Assembly (NCBI GenBank): GCA_027486755.1
Contig: JAIXOM010000041.1
Span: 1 to 64,000 of the forward strand
Reading direction: 5' to 3'
Source: Comamonadaceae bacterium
GTDB taxonomy: Bacteria > Pseudomonadota > Gammaproteobacteria > Burkholderiales > Burkholderiaceae_C
Length of the DNA stretch: 64,000 nt
The translations under genes and the position numbers were made by a program. Positions 12,348 through 22,921 of this stretch are shown here, piece by piece (the stretch's first letter is position 1; every line of letters begins with the position of its first letter). The notes below the pieces were generated by a model. It was given only the letters and a program-made list of their open reading frames with translations. It was not told the origin of the DNA and searched no databases.

Positions 12348-13381
12348 CGGGTGGTCAGTTCTTCAAGGCTCCAACGGGGCCTCACATCGAAGGCATAGCT
12401 CACGTCGGGCTCAGCCAAGCTAGCCTGTAGCCGCATGCCGGCAGCCAAGGCGATCATGGCGCCGTTGTCGGTACACCAGTGCAACTCGGGGTAATGCACC
12501 CGCACGCCCAAGTCACGGCAGGCGGCGTCGAGCCGTTGGCGCAGCAGGCGGTTGGCTCCCACACCACCGGCCACCACCAGCCGATCCAGGCCGGTGCGCT
12601 CCAGCGCGGCCACGCTCTTGGCCACCAGCACATCGACGATGGCCGCCTGGGTGGCGGCGGCCAGATCGGCACTGCGAACAGCGACCTGATCGCCCAGACG
12701 CTGCACCTGGGTCAGCACCGCTGTCTTGAGGCCCGCAAACGAAAAATCCAGATCACCACTGTGTAACAAGGGCCGAGGCAGCTTAAATGCCTGTGCATTG
12801 CCCGTTTCCGCAAGTTTGGACAGGTGCGGGCCGCCGGGATAGGGCAAGCCCAGGAGCTTGGCCGACTTGTCGAAGGCCTCACCGGCTGCGTCATCGATGG
12901 TCTCGCCCAGCAATTCATAACGCCCTACCCCACGGACATGCATCAACTGGGTATGCCCGCCCGACACCAGCAGAGCCACAAAGGGAAATTCGGGCGCATC
13001 TGCGCTCAGAAACGGCGACAGCAAATGCCCTTCGAGGTGATGGATGCCCAGCGCTGGCTTGCCCAGGGCAGCGGCCAGCGCACAGGCCAGGCCGGCGCCG
13101 ACCAGCAAAGCGCCTGCCAGACCGGGCCCGCGGGTGTAGGCGACCAGGTCGACATCGGCCAGCCTGTGGCCGGCTTGGTCCAAGACGTGTTGCATCAGCG
13201 GCAGAGCGCGCCGTATGTGGTCGCGGCTGGCCAACTCAGGCACCACACCGCCGTAAGCCTGGTGCAAATCAATCTGGCTGTGCAAGGCATGCGCCAGCAG
13301 CCGTGGCCTGCCCCCGCCCGTGGCATCGACCAGGGCAATACCTGTTTCGTCACAGCTCGATTCGATCCCCAATACATGCAT
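12344..13381 (-). CDS. tsaD: tRNA N6-adenosine threonylcarbamoyltransferase
   Basis: [19 protein letters not shown]...[47 protein letters not shown]. Confidence 0.97.
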   Translation of the reverse strand: MHVLGIESSCDETGIALVDATGGGRPRLLAHALHSQIDLHQAYGGVVPELASRDHIRRALPLMQHVLDQAGHRLADVDLVAYTRGPGLAGALLVGAGLACALAAALGKPALGIHHLEGHLLSPFLSADAPEFPFVALLVSGGHTQLMHVRGVGRYELLGETIDDAAGEAFDKSAKLLGLPYPGGPHLSKLAETGNAQAFKLPRPLLHSGDLDFSFAGLKTAVLTQVQRLGDQVAVRSADLAAATQAAIVDVLVAKSVAALERTGLDRLVVAGGVGANRLLRQRLDAACRDLGVRVHYPELHWCTDNGAMIALAAGMRLQASLAEPDVSYAFDVRPRWSLEELTTR

Positions 13382-13443
13382 GAGCGCCAGTGTAAGGTCG
13401 GCGCCGGCAAAACCGGAAGCAGGCGCAGGCGGCCCGGGGCACA

Positions 13444-13471
13444 CGTACCGGCAAAAGAGTACCGGCAAAAG
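13444..13471. repeat. Perfect 14-bp tandem direct repeat (GTACCGGCAAAAGA x2) in the tsaD-cobA divergent intergenic region
   Basis: gtaccggcaaaaga|gtaccggcaaaaga read directly. Confidence 0.95.
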
Positions 13472-13579
13472 ACCTCGCTTAAGCTCATGACTGCCAGTTA
13501 TCAAAGCCCCCGCAAAATCCTTCAACCGTGCCGTCGCGCCGAACGCGCCCATCTGCCGCAGCCTTTTGAAAGATCCACC

Positions 13580-14362
13580 ATGAAGCTCTCGGAACGCCCG
13601 CAAGGCTCATGTACCCTGGTAGGCGCAGGCCCCGGGGACCCTGAACTGCTGACTGTCAAAGCCCTGCGGGCCATAGAGTCGGCAACGGTGCTGCTGATCG
13701 ACGATCTGGTCAGCGAGCCGATCGCCGCACTGGCCCCGGCAAACGCCCGTGTGATTCAGGTGGGCAAGCGCGGGGGCTGTCCGTCCACGCCCCAGTCCTT
13801 CATTGAAAAGCTGATGATCACCGAGGTGCGCAAGGGTGAGCGGGTGGTCCGGCTCAAAGGCGGCGACCCCTTTGTTTTTGGACGCGGCGGCGAGGAGGTG
13901 GAGAGTTTGCGCGAAGCCGGTATCGCGGTGCAGGTGGTCAATGGCATCACCGCAGGCCTGGCCGCCGTCACCAGCTTGGGCTTGCCGCTGACCCACCGCG
14001 ACCATGCTCACGGGGTGATGTTCCTCACCGGACATGCCCGCAGTGGCGGCGACACCGATTGGCGCGCCCTCTCCTGCCTGGCCCACAGCCAGCGACTGAC
14101 TTTGGTGATCTACATGGGCGTGCGCAGCGCCGGCCAGATCGCCCAGGAACTGCTGCACGGTCTGCCCGCCCAGACTGCGGTGGCGGTGGTGCAGAACGTT
14201 AGCCTGCCTGAGCAACGCCACATCGCCACCACTTTGGAAAACATGGCGCAAGATATGGCGCGCCACCGAATGGGCAGCCCGGCGGTGATCGTTGTCGGCG
14301 AGGTCATGGACAGCCTGGCTTCGGCGCAAGCCCACCCGCACAAGCAGCTGCAGACGGCTTGA
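13580..14362 (+). CDS. cobA: Uroporphyrinogen-III C-methyltransferase
   Basis: [40 protein letters not shown]...[19 protein letters not shown]...[20 protein letters not shown] at 13580 after AAAGATCC. Confidence 0.93.
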   Translation: MKLSERPQGSCTLVGAGPGDPELLTVKALRAIESATVLLIDDLVSEPIAALAPANARVIQVGKRGGCPSTPQSFIEKLMITEVRKGERVVRLKGGDPFVFGRGGEEVESLREAGIAVQVVNGITAGLAAVTSLGLPLTHRDHAHGVMFLTGHARSGGDTDWRALSCLAHSQRLTLVIYMGVRSAGQIAQELLHGLPAQTAVAVVQNVSLPEQRHIATTLENMAQDMARHRMGSPAVIVVGEVMDSLASAQAHPHKQLQTA

Positions 14363-14363
14363 C

Positions 14364-14825
14364 TCAGGCTGCCGACCTCGCCTGACTGCGCACCAGTTCG
14401 ACCCCTCGGTTGGCCAGCGCATCGGCCTGTTCATTGCCAGCGTGGCCTGCATGACCGCGCACCCAGTGCCAGTCTATGCGGTGGCCGCTGCCCGCCACCA
14501 GTGCATCGAGCTGTTGCCACAGGTCCACATTCTTGACGGGTGCCTTGGTCGACGTGCGCCAGCCTCTGGCCTTCCAAGCTGCGATCCACTCGGTAATGCC
14601 CTTGCGCACATACTCGCTGTCAAGGTAAAGGCTGACATGGCAGGGGCGCTTGAGCGCCGACAGAGCCTGAATCACCGCCATGATCTCCATGCGGTTGTTG
14701 GTGGTGTTCAACTCTCCCCCGAACAACTCCTTGCGGCTGTCTCCGCTTTCAAGCAGGGCGCCCCAGCCGCCAGGCCCAGGGTTGCCTTTGCAGGCTCCGT
14801 CCGTATGTATGGTCACTTGATGCAA
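14364..14825 (-). CDS. rnhA: Ribonuclease HI
   Basis: [22 protein letters not shown]...[18 protein letters not shown]...[17 protein letters not shown]. Confidence 0.97.
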   Translation of the reverse strand: MHQVTIHTDGACKGNPGPGGWGALLESGDSRKELFGGELNTTNNRMEIMAVIQALSALKRPCHVSLYLDSEYVRKGITEWIAAWKARGWRTSTKAPVKNVDLWQQLDALVAGSGHRIDWHWVRGHAGHAGNEQADALANRGVELVRSQARSAA

Positions 14826-14841
14826 GGCGATGACTCCACGT

Positions 14842-15747
14842 TCAGGAAGGTCTAGGCTCGCTGCCAGAGCCGGCGGCTGGCCAGGCTGAAGCTAGACCGG
14901 TCGAGCTCGAAAGCTGTGCATTGTTGCACGCAGAGCTCTGGGCATTGCCATGGTTTTGCCTTCGGGCGGCGACAGCCACCGCGCGCTGCCGAGCACTATC
15001 GCGCCAGGACGGCTCGATCAGGCGCATGCCGCGCACCCGCTTGACCGCCACCACAAAATAAATCGCACCGAAAATAGGCCACCAACGCGCGCCGACCCGG
15101 TCCATCCAGGCAGAGCGGTCGAGCCAGGCGGCATGGCTAAAAGCCGGTCTGTAAATGCCAAAGCGAGCAGATTCGACCTCAAAGTCCAGCAGCCGCAACC
15201 AATCGCGCAAGCGCCAATAGCCTATGAATTCACCGGGATCGGGCAGGAAGGGCTGGCCCAGCCCCCAGCGACGCAACCAACGACTGCGTCGCTGGCGCAA
15301 ACCCCACAGGCTCACCGGATTGAAGCCGCTGATGACCACCCGCCCGTCGGGCACCAGCACCCGCTCGGCTTCGCGCAAGGCTGCATGCGGATCATCGCTG
15401 AGCTCGAGGGTATGCGGCATAACCAAGAGGTCCAGACACTGATCACCAAAAGGCAGTGCGGCCGAATGGGTGAGCAAGGCTGGCCTCGGCCTTGCGCATG
15501 CAGACTCGCCAAACGGTAAGCCGCCCAGCGCTTCATGGCCTGCCGGCAGATCTCCCCCTATGGCCAGCCACTGATGCGGCATACGGTTGGTGCGCAAAGC
15601 CTGCAGCGGTGGCAGGCCCAATTGCAGGGCGTGATAGCCAAAGATATCGGCCAAGGCTTCGTCGAACTGCTGACCCTCCCACTGCAGGAGGCAGCGTCCC
15701 GGCGGGGTATCCAGCCACTGCGCCAAACCTATCGTTTCTCGATTCAT
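14842..15747 (-). CDS. Class I SAM-dependent methyltransferase
   Basis: [45 protein letters not shown]; start at [12 protein letters not shown]. Confidence 0.85.
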   Translation of the reverse strand: MNRETIGLAQWLDTPPGRCLLQWEGQQFDEALADIFGYHALQLGLPPLQALRTNRMPHQWLAIGGDLPAGHEALGGLPFGESACARPRPALLTHSAALPFGDQCLDLLVMPHTLELSDDPHAALREAERVLVPDGRVVISGFNPVSLWGLRQRRSRWLRRWGLGQPFLPDPGEFIGYWRLRDWLRLLDFEVESARFGIYRPAFSHAAWLDRSAWMDRVGARWWPIFGAIYFVVAVKRVRGMRLIEPSWRDSARQRAVAVAARRQNHGNAQSSACNNAQLSSSTGLASAWPAAGSGSEPRPS

Positions 15748-15952
15748 GAAGTTGAAGCCATAAAGTGCAGGCTTTCGAAGGCAGCGGCAGACAGGCCTGC
15801 CAATGCGCCGCCTACTGGCTGCCTTGCCCCAAGCATACGCGGCTGGCACGGAAGCCGAATTTTTATTCTAGACAGAGACTAGCCATCCCGCGTGTCGGCC
15901 CAGAACCTGCACCACATCGTCTATGCTCCTGGCTTCTGCCCAAGCTCTGCGC

Positions 15953-17884
15953 ATGACTACAGCATCCCTTCAAAAAGATCCCCTGTCGCGGTTGGCTCGA
16001 CGCAGCGGCATCGCTGCGCTAGCTGCAGCCAGTCTGCTCCTGAGTGCCTGCGCGGGACTGGTCAGGACTGCAACGCCGGTGAGCGTCCCGGCTGATACGA
16101 GCACCGTGGTGGCCCCTTTGGTGCAGGTCTCCGGCGCCATGCAGCCCGCAAGCGCCAGCACCGTTGGTGCACCAGAGCCGCTACAGGTGGCTCAAGTGGC
16201 TCAAGTGGCTCAAGTGGCTCAAGTGGCTCAAGTGGTGCAAGGGGTGCAAGGGGTGCAAGGGGTGCGGGTGACGCAGATTCAGGCAGCTGACAGCACCGAG
16301 CCCGCCCCAATTACAGCCGCTGCGGCAGCGCCTGTCGTCGAAGGGATCAAGCGCGCCGCAGAGACCATCCAGCAAAAAGCCGAGCCACCGGTGCAGCCAC
16401 CGGTGCAGCCACCGGTGCAGGTACCGGTGCAGCCACTGGTGCAGGTACCGCTGCGCTCGCAAGCGGACATCCCGGCGGTGCAGCCGCAGGCGGCGCTCGA
16501 AGCGGTGACTTCTCTGCCCGCAGGCAGTTCGCAGCCGGTGGCTGCCACCCAAGCCCCCCACGAACTGTGGGATCGGATACGGCGCGGCTATGCGATGCCC
16601 GACCTTCAAAACGATTTGGTCAAACAGCATGAGCGCTTCTACACCAGCCGCCCCGAGTACCTGCAGCGCATGGTCGAGCGCTCGCGCAAGTACCTGTTCC
16701 ACATCGTCGAAGAGCTGGAGCTGCGCAATATGCCGGCCGAACTGGCACTTTTGCCTTTTGTGGAGTCGGCGTTCAACCCGCAGGCCGTCTCCAGCGCCAG
16801 CGCGGCCGGCATGTGGCAGTTCATGCCGGCCACCGGCCGCAGCTTTGACCTGAAGCAAAACATCTTTCGCGATGACCGACGCGATGTTCTGGCATCGACC
16901 CGGGCTGCGCTGGACTACCTGCAAAAGCTCTATGGCATGTTCGGCAACTGGCACCTCGCACTGGCTGCCTACAACTGGGGCGAAGGCAGCGTCGGACGGG
17001 CGATCGCGCGCAATCAGCGCATGGGGCTGGGCACGGGCTACCAGGATCTGAGCATGCCCAATGAAACCCGCAACTATGTGCCCAAGCTGCAGGCCCTGAA
17101 AAACATCGTCGCCTCGCCACAGAGTTTCAATGCGGAACTGCCTGTGATTGACAACCACCCTTACTTCCAGGACGTGCAAATCCGTCGCGACATTGACGTA
17201 GCCCTGGCAGCCAAGCTGGCCGATGTACGGATCGAGGACTTCAAGGCCCTCAATCCCTCGGCCAACAGGCCGATCATCGTGGCCGCGGGCAACGGCAAGA
17301 TCCTGCTGCCCTGGGACAACGCCGAGGTATTCAAGCGCAATCTCGAAGCGCACAGCGCCGGCCACCTGGCCAGTTGGACAGCGTGGCACGTACCCAGCAC
17401 CATGAGCGCCGCCGATGCAGCCCGCCGCGTCGGCATGAGTGAGAGCGAGCTGCGCAGGCTCAACAACATCCCTGCCCGCATGCTGATCAAGGCCGGCTCC
17501 ACCCTGGTGGTATCGCGCTCGCCGCAGATGCAAGACGACGTGTCCAACCACCAGGCTGACAACGGCGCTTTGTCCCTCGCACCCGAAGTGGCGCTGCGCA
17601 AGACCACCGTCAAGGCCCGCAAGGGTGACACGGTGGAATTGATGGCCCGGCGCCACAGGGTCAGCAGCGAGAGCCTGGCCCAATGGAACCGGGTCGCGGT
17701 CAATGCCAGCTTCAAGGCCGGAGAGTCGGTGCTGCTATTCCTGCCGGCCAGAGCCGCCGCAGCCAGTAGCGGCAAGGGCCAGAATCGGCCTGCTGCGGCA
17801 GTTAGCCCCAGGCCAACGCCCCAAAAAGCCACGTCGCAAAAGCGGCCAAGCGGCAACGAGAAAAAGGCCGAGAGCAAACGCTGA
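15953..17884 (+). CDS. mltD: Membrane-bound lytic murein transglycosylase D-like lipoprotein with C-terminal LysM-type repeats
   Basis: Lipobox-like LLLSACAG; SLT domain (ELALLPFVESAFNPQAVSSASAAGMWQFMPATGRSFDLKQN...ALAAYNWGEGSVGRAI); two C-terminal LysM-like segments. Confidence 0.9.
   Translation: MTTASLQKDPLSRLARRSGIAALAAASLLLSACAGLVRTATPVSVPADTSTVVAPLVQVSGAMQPASASTVGAPEPLQVAQVAQVAQVAQVAQVVQGVQGVQGVRVTQIQAADSTEPAPITAAAAAPVVEGIKRAAETIQQKAEPPVQPPVQPPVQVPVQPLVQVPLRSQADIPAVQPQAALEAVTSLPAGSSQPVAATQAPHELWDRIRRGYAMPDLQNDLVKQHERFYTSRPEYLQRMVERSRKYLFHIVEELELRNMPAELALLPFVESAFNPQAVSSASAAGMWQFMPATGRSFDLKQNIFRDDRRDVLASTRAALDYLQKLYGMFGNWHLALAAYNWGEGSVGRAIARNQRMGLGTGYQDLSMPNETRNYVPKLQALKNIVASPQSFNAELPVIDNHPYFQDVQIRRDIDVALAAKLADVRIEDFKALNPSANRPIIVAAGNGKILLPWDNAEVFKRNLEAHSAGHLASWTAWHVPSTMSAADAARRVGMSESELRRLNNIPARMLIKAGSTLVVSRSPQMQDDVSNHQADNGALSLAPEVALRKTTVKARKGDTVELMARRHRVSSESLAQWNRVAVNASFKAGESVLLFLPARAAAASSGKGQNRPAAAVSPRPTPQKATSQKRPSGNEKKAESKR
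16187..16267 (+). repeat. In-frame 9-bp tandem repeat (GTGGCTCAA x5, then GTGGTGCAA, GGGGTGCAA x2, GGGGTGCGG)
   Basis: Nine consecutive 9-bp units encoding VAQVAQVAQVAQVAQVVQGVQGVQGVR in mltD. Confidence 0.97.
16385..16456 (+). repeat. In-frame 12-bp tandem repeat (CCACCGGTGCAG-type, 6 units)
   Basis: Encodes PPVQPPVQPPVQVPVQPLVQVPLR in mltD. Confidence 0.95.
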
Positions 17885-17908
17885 GCACCGGGCCCGGGCG
17901 CGGCAGGC

Positions 17909-18952
17909 TTAGGCCTTGAACCTGTCCTTGGCCCGACGGGCGAACTCGTTAGTAAAACTGCGGCTGATTGCCGCCGCGTCAAAGCGCATGGACGGGTGCA
18001 AGCCCATCAGACTGCGCTGGGCCGTCTGCGCCGCCTCGGCGGGCATGAGACCATCCGGAGAAATAGACTCCCGCACCTTCATGAAAGAGGCCAGGTACAG
18101 GGCTCGGTCGCCTTGAAAGAAGTGGTCTGGCACGGTCTTGATCAGGTCGGCCGGGCCGGCCGTCTGCAGCCACTTGAGCGCATGGACAATGCCATGGGTC
18201 AGGGCCTGGCAAGTCCCCGGATGCTTTTGAACAAAGTCGATGGGCGCATACAGGCAGGCAGAGGGCATCAGGCCGCCAAATAAATCGAGCGTGCCCTTGA
18301 GGGTACGGGTATCGGCAATGATCCGCACCTCACCCTTTTGTTCCATCATGGTCATGACGGGATCAAAGTGGCCCAAGGCATCGACCACGCCCGAGCGCAA
18401 GGCGGTGACTGCAGAAGGCGAGGTGCCCAACTCCACCAGGCTCACGTCATCGAGACGAATGCCAGCCTGAGCCAGCACTTGCATGGTCACCATGGCGTCG
18501 ACCGTACCGGACTGCGCCAAACCGATGCGCCGACCCTTCAGGTCTGCCAAGCTCTTGAAGCCGGCCAAGGTGCGCATGGACACCCCGAAAGCCACCTGTG
18601 GCGTGCGGGTCTGAACCACAAAAGACTGCTGCGTGCGGCCGGGCCAGATCAGGGTGTGCTCATAGGGGCCGGCACAGGCATCAAAGCCGCCGTCGAGCAT
18701 CAACTGCATCGCACGCGCAGCATGGCCAGCGTCGACGATGGCAACCGACAGGCCTTCCTGGCGGAAAAATCCCAGCTGATCTGCGATGTTCAAAGGCAGA
18801 TGCTGCAGCGCCGTCCTGCCAGCGACCACCATTTGAATGCTGCTCTTTTCCAGCTTCGCCGTCGCCGCCCTGGACGGCGCCATGGCGGCCGAGCAAGCCA
18901 GGGCGGCAGCCAGGGTCAGGGTGTGACGGCGGTTGAAGGATGCTTGGGCCAC
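17909..18952 (-). CDS. ABC transporter substrate-binding protein (NitT/TauT/SsuA-like)
   Basis: Signal peptide; LNIADQLGFFRQEGLSVAIVDAGHAARAMQLMLDGGFDACAGPYEH...DLKGRRIGLAQSGTVDAMV. Confidence 0.82.
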   Translation of the reverse strand: MAQASFNRRHTLTLAAALACSAAMAPSRAATAKLEKSSIQMVVAGRTALQHLPLNIADQLGFFRQEGLSVAIVDAGHAARAMQLMLDGGFDACAGPYEHTLIWPGRTQQSFVVQTRTPQVAFGVSMRTLAGFKSLADLKGRRIGLAQSGTVDAMVTMQVLAQAGIRLDDVSLVELGTSPSAVTALRSGVVDALGHFDPVMTMMEQKGEVRIIADTRTLKGTLDLFGGLMPSACLYAPIDFVQKHPGTCQALTHGIVHALKWLQTAGPADLIKTVPDHFFQGDRALYLASFMKVRESISPDGLMPAEAAQTAQRSLMGLHPSMRFDAAAISRSFTNEFARRAKDRFKA

Positions 18953-19135
18953 GGCGAACAGCTGGGTCGGGTTTTAAGTCAGGAACGACGGTGGCAGCTG
19001 CCGTTTCTAGCTTCAAGAACAGACCAAGGATAAAAGTGCGCCGGGCGATGCGCATCGGGATGATCCCGTGCGGGTTTTTACCCAATGCCCGGCCCCTGCA
19101 CACGCAACTGCACCGGCCCCGCAAGGGGCAGCGAC

Positions 19136-19549
19136 TCAGCGGTAGCCGAGAAAGAGGATGGCGACGTTGACCAGGAAGGCCAAAGTCCAAACTATGCTGC
19201 GCAGCGAGGCTTTGTCAGCCACATAGCAGTAGATGTAAGCGATGCGCAGCAGCACGAAAGCCGAGGCCAGCAGGTCCAGGCTCAGCGGAGCGGCCTGCAG
19301 ATATTGGGCGCTGAGCACCGCCGCAAAGAAAAACGGCAGCGCCTCGAAACTGTTGCTTTGGGCGTTATCAGCCCGGGCCCGCCAGTCGCTCTGCCGGGCC
19401 ATCCAGGCCCGGGGATCGTGGTTGTCGTAGCCGCCCTGCTGGGGGGGCGTCTTCATGGTGCCCGACTTGGCGATGCCGGCGCAGATGATAGGCAGCAGCG
19501 CTGCAATGAGCAGGCACCAATGGGCCAGGGTGAAAGCAGGTAAGTTCAT
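19136..19549 (-). CDS. MAPEG family membrane protein
   Basis: Four-TM MAPEG-like pattern (RADNAQSNSFEALPFFFAAVL...SAFVLLRIAYIYCYVADKASLRS). Confidence 0.85.
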   Translation of the reverse strand: MNLPAFTLAHWCLLIAALLPIICAGIAKSGTMKTPPQQGGYDNHDPRAWMARQSDWRARADNAQSNSFEALPFFFAAVLSAQYLQAAPLSLDLLASAFVLLRIAYIYCYVADKASLRSIVWTLAFLVNVAILFLGYR

Positions 19550-19573
19550 GGGAAAGAGCTAGGCGTGAGGCGA

Positions 19574-20194
19574 TCAGCGCCGATCGGCGAGGGCGTGGGC
19601 AATGGTACCGAGATCCACATACTCGAGCTCGCTGCCCACCGGAACACCCCGCGCCAGCCGGGTCACCTGCACCCCGAGGCTCTTGAGACCCTGTGCAATC
19701 ACATGGGCGGTCGCTTCGCCCTCGGCGGTGAAGTTGGTGGCCAGGATCACCTCCTGCACCTCCCGCTGCGGCTGATCTTTGCCATCGCTCGCACGTGGCG
19801 CAACCCGGTCGAACAGCTGTTGCAGACCGATCTCCTGCGGCCCGATGCCATCGAGTGGGCTGAGCTTGCCCATGAGCACGAAATACATGCCCTGGTAGGC
19901 CTGGGTACGCTCCATGGCCGCCAGATCGGCCGGCGTTTCAATCACGCACAGCTTGCTGCGATCGCGCTGCGGGCTCTGACAAACCGCACAAATGGTCTGC
20001 TCGGTCAGGGTGTTGCACAAGGTGCAATGGTGGATGCGCTCGCTCGCCTGCTCGAGCGCCCGCGCCAACTGCACAGCGCCGGGCCGGTCGTGCTGCAGCA
20101 GGTGAAAAGCCATGCGCGCCGCCGACTTCTGGCCCACACCCGGCAGGCGGCGCAGGGCTTGCAAGAGGGCTTCCAGCGCCGCTCCCTCAGCCAT
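19574..20194 (-). CDS. recR: Recombination protein RecR
   Basis: [21 protein letters not shown]...[22 protein letters not shown]...[16 protein letters not shown]. Confidence 0.97.
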   Translation of the reverse strand: MAEGAALEALLQALRRLPGVGQKSAARMAFHLLQHDRPGAVQLARALEQASERIHHCTLCNTLTEQTICAVCQSPQRDRSKLCVIETPADLAAMERTQAYQGMYFVLMGKLSPLDGIGPQEIGLQQLFDRVAPRASDGKDQPQREVQEVILATNFTAEGEATAHVIAQGLKSLGVQVTRLARGVPVGSELEYVDLGTIAHALADRR

Positions 20195-20236
20195 GGCCAG
20201 GTGCAGCGGACGAGGTGGATGCGGGCTGCTGGGGCA

Positions 20237-20569
20237 TCAAAAGGGCAGCTTCATGCCGCCAGGCAGCCCTGGCATGCCGGCGGAGAGCTTACCCATCTTC
20301 TCCTGGCTGGTGTCTTCAGCCTTGCGCCAGGCTGCATTGAAGGCGGCAGCGACCAGGTCTTCCAGCATGTCCTTGTCGTCGGCCAGCAAGCTAGGGTCGA
20401 TCTGGACCCGACGCACCTCGTGCTTGCAGGTCATGGTGACCTTGACCAGACCGGAGCCTGACTCGCCCATCACCTCAATATGGCCGAGCTCTTCCTGGGC
20501 CTTCTTAAGGTTGTCCTGCATGGCCTGAGCCTGCTTCATCAATCCAGCCAGCTGTCCTTTGTTGAACAT
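20237..20569 (-). CDS. YbaB/EbfC family nucleoid-associated protein
   Basis: [62 protein letters not shown]; dnaX-ybaB-recR context. Confidence 0.96.
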   Translation of the reverse strand: MFNKGQLAGLMKQAQAMQDNLKKAQEELGHIEVMGESGSGLVKVTMTCKHEVRRVQIDPSLLADDKDMLEDLVAAAFNAAWRKAEDTSQEKMGKLSAGMPGLPGGMKLPF

Positions 20570-20640
20570 CTTGAAAATCCTTGCAAATGAGTGAGCGTTC
20601 TAGAGCGCCTACGGCCCCGCCGGGAGCCGTCCAACCTGGA

Positions 20641-22419
20641 TCATACGGTCTTGCCCGAGGCTGCCGACCAGGGCTTGACGCTGCCGGGCACGACGCGCGC
20701 GCCCCATTGGCGAACCATATCCTGCACAAAGGGGTCGCCTTCGATGATCTGCTCGGCCTGGCGCTGGCGCTCGGCCTGAGCCGCGGCCACTCGCAAGGCC
20801 TGCGAGTCGCTGACCGGCCCCAGCGTCAGCAGCAAGCGCTCGGGCGCGCCCTCGCCCAAGCCCCGCAGGGCTTGCAGCAATTGATCGCAGGCACCCGCAT
20901 GCTGCAGAGCCTGCTGCTCGACCCGCAGGGTCCAGGCTGCGCCATCAGCAAGCGCCTCCTGAGATACCAACTGAGACTGTAGGGCCAGCTCACGCACCAG
21001 ACCCGCCACGTGATCGCCGGCCAGCAGGCGCTGCACCCAGCCGCCCCAGATCAAGCCCAGCTCGGGCGGGAGCTCACCTGCCGGCGGGTCGGCCGACGCA
21101 GGCACCGGCGACCTTGAAGGCACCGCCGATGGAGTCTGCACTGACGAGGAAGTCGGGGCTGGGCTGCCCGCACGGGCCTCCAGCGGCTGAAGCCGGACTG
21201 CTGTGGTGGCTGTCGACGAGGTCGCCGGCGCCGGCATCTGCAGCGCTGCAGCTTTTGCCGGCTGCGGCGCCGGCTCAGCTTGCGGCTTTTTTAGGGGCGC
21301 GACGGCACCCCCTTGCGCGGCGGACTGTTTGAAAGGCAGCAGACGCAAAAGCACCATGGTCAGCGCCGCATACTCATCGGGCGCCAGGCCCAACTCGGCC
21401 CTGCCATGCAGGCACAGGCTGTAGAGCAACTGGGTCTCATCGGCCGGCAGGGCCTGCGCCAGAGCCGCCAGCCGAACCAGCTCGGGGTCAGCCTCGTCAT
21501 CCCCGCCCACCACCTGCAGCACCGCCATGCGTTGCAGCACCAAAGTCATCTCCTCCAGGGTCGAAGCCGCACTCAGCCCTTGCAGGCGCAGCGCCTCGCA
21601 CAGTTCGACCACCTGCCGACCGTCGCCGCCGGCCAAGGCCTCGATCAGCGCGTACACATGGCCGTGTTCCACCGTGCCCAGCATCTGCCGCACCAGCGCT
21701 TCCTCAAGACGCCCCGCGCCGTAGGCAATGGCCTGGTCGGTCAGCGACAGCGCGTCACGCATAGAACCGCGGGCGGCCCGCGACAGCAGCCGCAAGGCGC
21801 CGGCATCGGCCTCAATCTGCTCGCGTTGCAGCACCTCGCTGAGGTGCTCCACAATGGTCTGCGGCGCCATCGGCCTGAGGTTGAACTGCAGGCAGCGTGA
21901 GAGCACGGTGGCTGGCACCTTCTGCGGATCGGTGGTGGCCAGCACAAACTTGAGGTAGTCGGGCGGCTCCTCCAAGGTCTTGAGCATGGCATTGAAAGCG
22001 GTGTTGGTGAGCATGTGCACTTCGTCGATCATGAAGACCTTGAAGCGCCCCACCACCGGCTTGTAGACCGCCTGCTCGAGCAACTGCGCTATTTCGTCGA
22101 CCCCGCGGTTGGACGCCGCGTCGAGCTCTGTGTAATCGACAAAGCGACCTGCATCAATATCCCTGCAGGCCTCGCAAAGCCCACAAGGCTCAGCGGTGAT
22201 GCCGCCCTGGCCGTCGCTGCCCAGACAGTTGAGCGATTTGGCCAAAATACGCGAAACCGTGGTCTTTCCCACCCCTCGGGTGCCGGTGAAAAGATAGGCA
22301 TGGTGCAGACGCTGGCTCTGCAGCGCATTGCCCAGGGCCTGCACCACATGGGTCTGCCCGACCATCTGCGAGAAATTGCTGGGGCGGTACTTGCGGGCCA
22401 GGACAAGGTAAGACATCAC
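20641..22419 (-). CDS. dnaX: DNA polymerase III subunit gamma/tau
   Basis: MSYLVLARKYRPSNFSQMVGQTHVVQALGNALQSQRLHHAYLFTGTRGVGKTTVSRILAKSLNC. Confidence 0.97.
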   Translation of the reverse strand: MMSYLVLARKYRPSNFSQMVGQTHVVQALGNALQSQRLHHAYLFTGTRGVGKTTVSRILAKSLNCLGSDGQGGITAEPCGLCEACRDIDAGRFVDYTELDAASNRGVDEIAQLLEQAVYKPVVGRFKVFMIDEVHMLTNTAFNAMLKTLEEPPDYLKFVLATTDPQKVPATVLSRCLQFNLRPMAPQTIVEHLSEVLQREQIEADAGALRLLSRAARGSMRDALSLTDQAIAYGAGRLEEALVRQMLGTVEHGHVYALIEALAGGDGRQVVELCEALRLQGLSAASTLEEMTLVLQRMAVLQVVGGDDEADPELVRLAALAQALPADETQLLYSLCLHGRAELGLAPDEYAALTMVLLRLLPFKQSAAQGGAVAPLKKPQAEPAPQPAKAAALQMPAPATSSTATTAVRLQPLEARAGSPAPTSSSVQTPSAVPSRSPVPASADPPAGELPPELGLIWGGWVQRLLAGDHVAGLVRELALQSQLVSQEALADGAAWTLRVEQQALQHAGACDQLLQALRGLGEGAPERLLLTLGPVSDSQALRVAAAQAERQRQAEQIIEGDPFVQDMVRQWGARVVPGSVKPWSAASGKTV

Positions 22420-22513
22420 CTGATTCTAAGACCCTGCCCCCGACCGGAACCCAGGAATAAGAATCCCGGCCGCTGCCGGACCTGCGCCCGTCGGTGGCCG
22501 CATACAATGGCGT

Positions 22514-22612
22514 GTGACGGGCCTTCCCGCATGGCAAAGCAGCCAACCGGGTCAGGTGGGGAACCAAGCAGCCCTAACTGTGGAGTCAGTGCCGGGGTCA
22601 GGCTCGTCACCC
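22514..22612 (+). ncRNA. ffs: Signal recognition particle RNA (4.5S, small bacterial type)
   Basis: Closing stem GTGACGGGCC/GGCTCGTCAC (10 pairs, one G-U); conserved core CCGGGTCAGGTGGGGAACCAAGCAGCCCTAA...GTGCCGGGGTCAGG; upstream TACAAT; downstream CCTTTTTT. Confidence 0.95.
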
Positions 22613-22619
22613 TTTTTTC
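22611..22619 (+). terminator. T-tract terminator of ffs
   Basis: ccttttttc directly after the closing stem. Confidence 0.7.
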
Positions 22620-22921
22620 AGTGCTCGGGGGCAACGCTCCCTCAGCGACTTCGAGGCAGTTTCGCGGCCAGGTGATCGTCATTGGAGTGAAAAGAAGGCC
22701 AGGATCAAGCGCGGCAGTATCAGCCAGATTCCTGGGCCAAAAGCGCGCGCAAGGAAATCAAGTCAGGCTCGCCCGTTATGCCCTCAGGCACTCGTCTGAC
22801 CAAACCAGTTGGTGCGAGGCCGACCCGTCGCTGCCGCGCCGGGTCGGTCCTGGGCACCTGGAGCACACCTTCACATACGCCTTAGATTGTGGCGTAGATC
22901 GTGTGCACACCCAGGCTAAGC

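Noticed and set aside
16181-17683. 500-aa minus-strand ORF with HLSHLSHL and HRWLHRWLHRWL repeats
   Set aside because: Antisense of the mltD tandem repeats; the sense strand encodes a clear lytic transglycosylase.
22818-22850. GC-rich hairpin CCGACCCG...CGGGTCGG downstream of the molybdenum hydroxylase
   Set aside because: No T-tract on either strand; not enough to call a terminator or RNA element.
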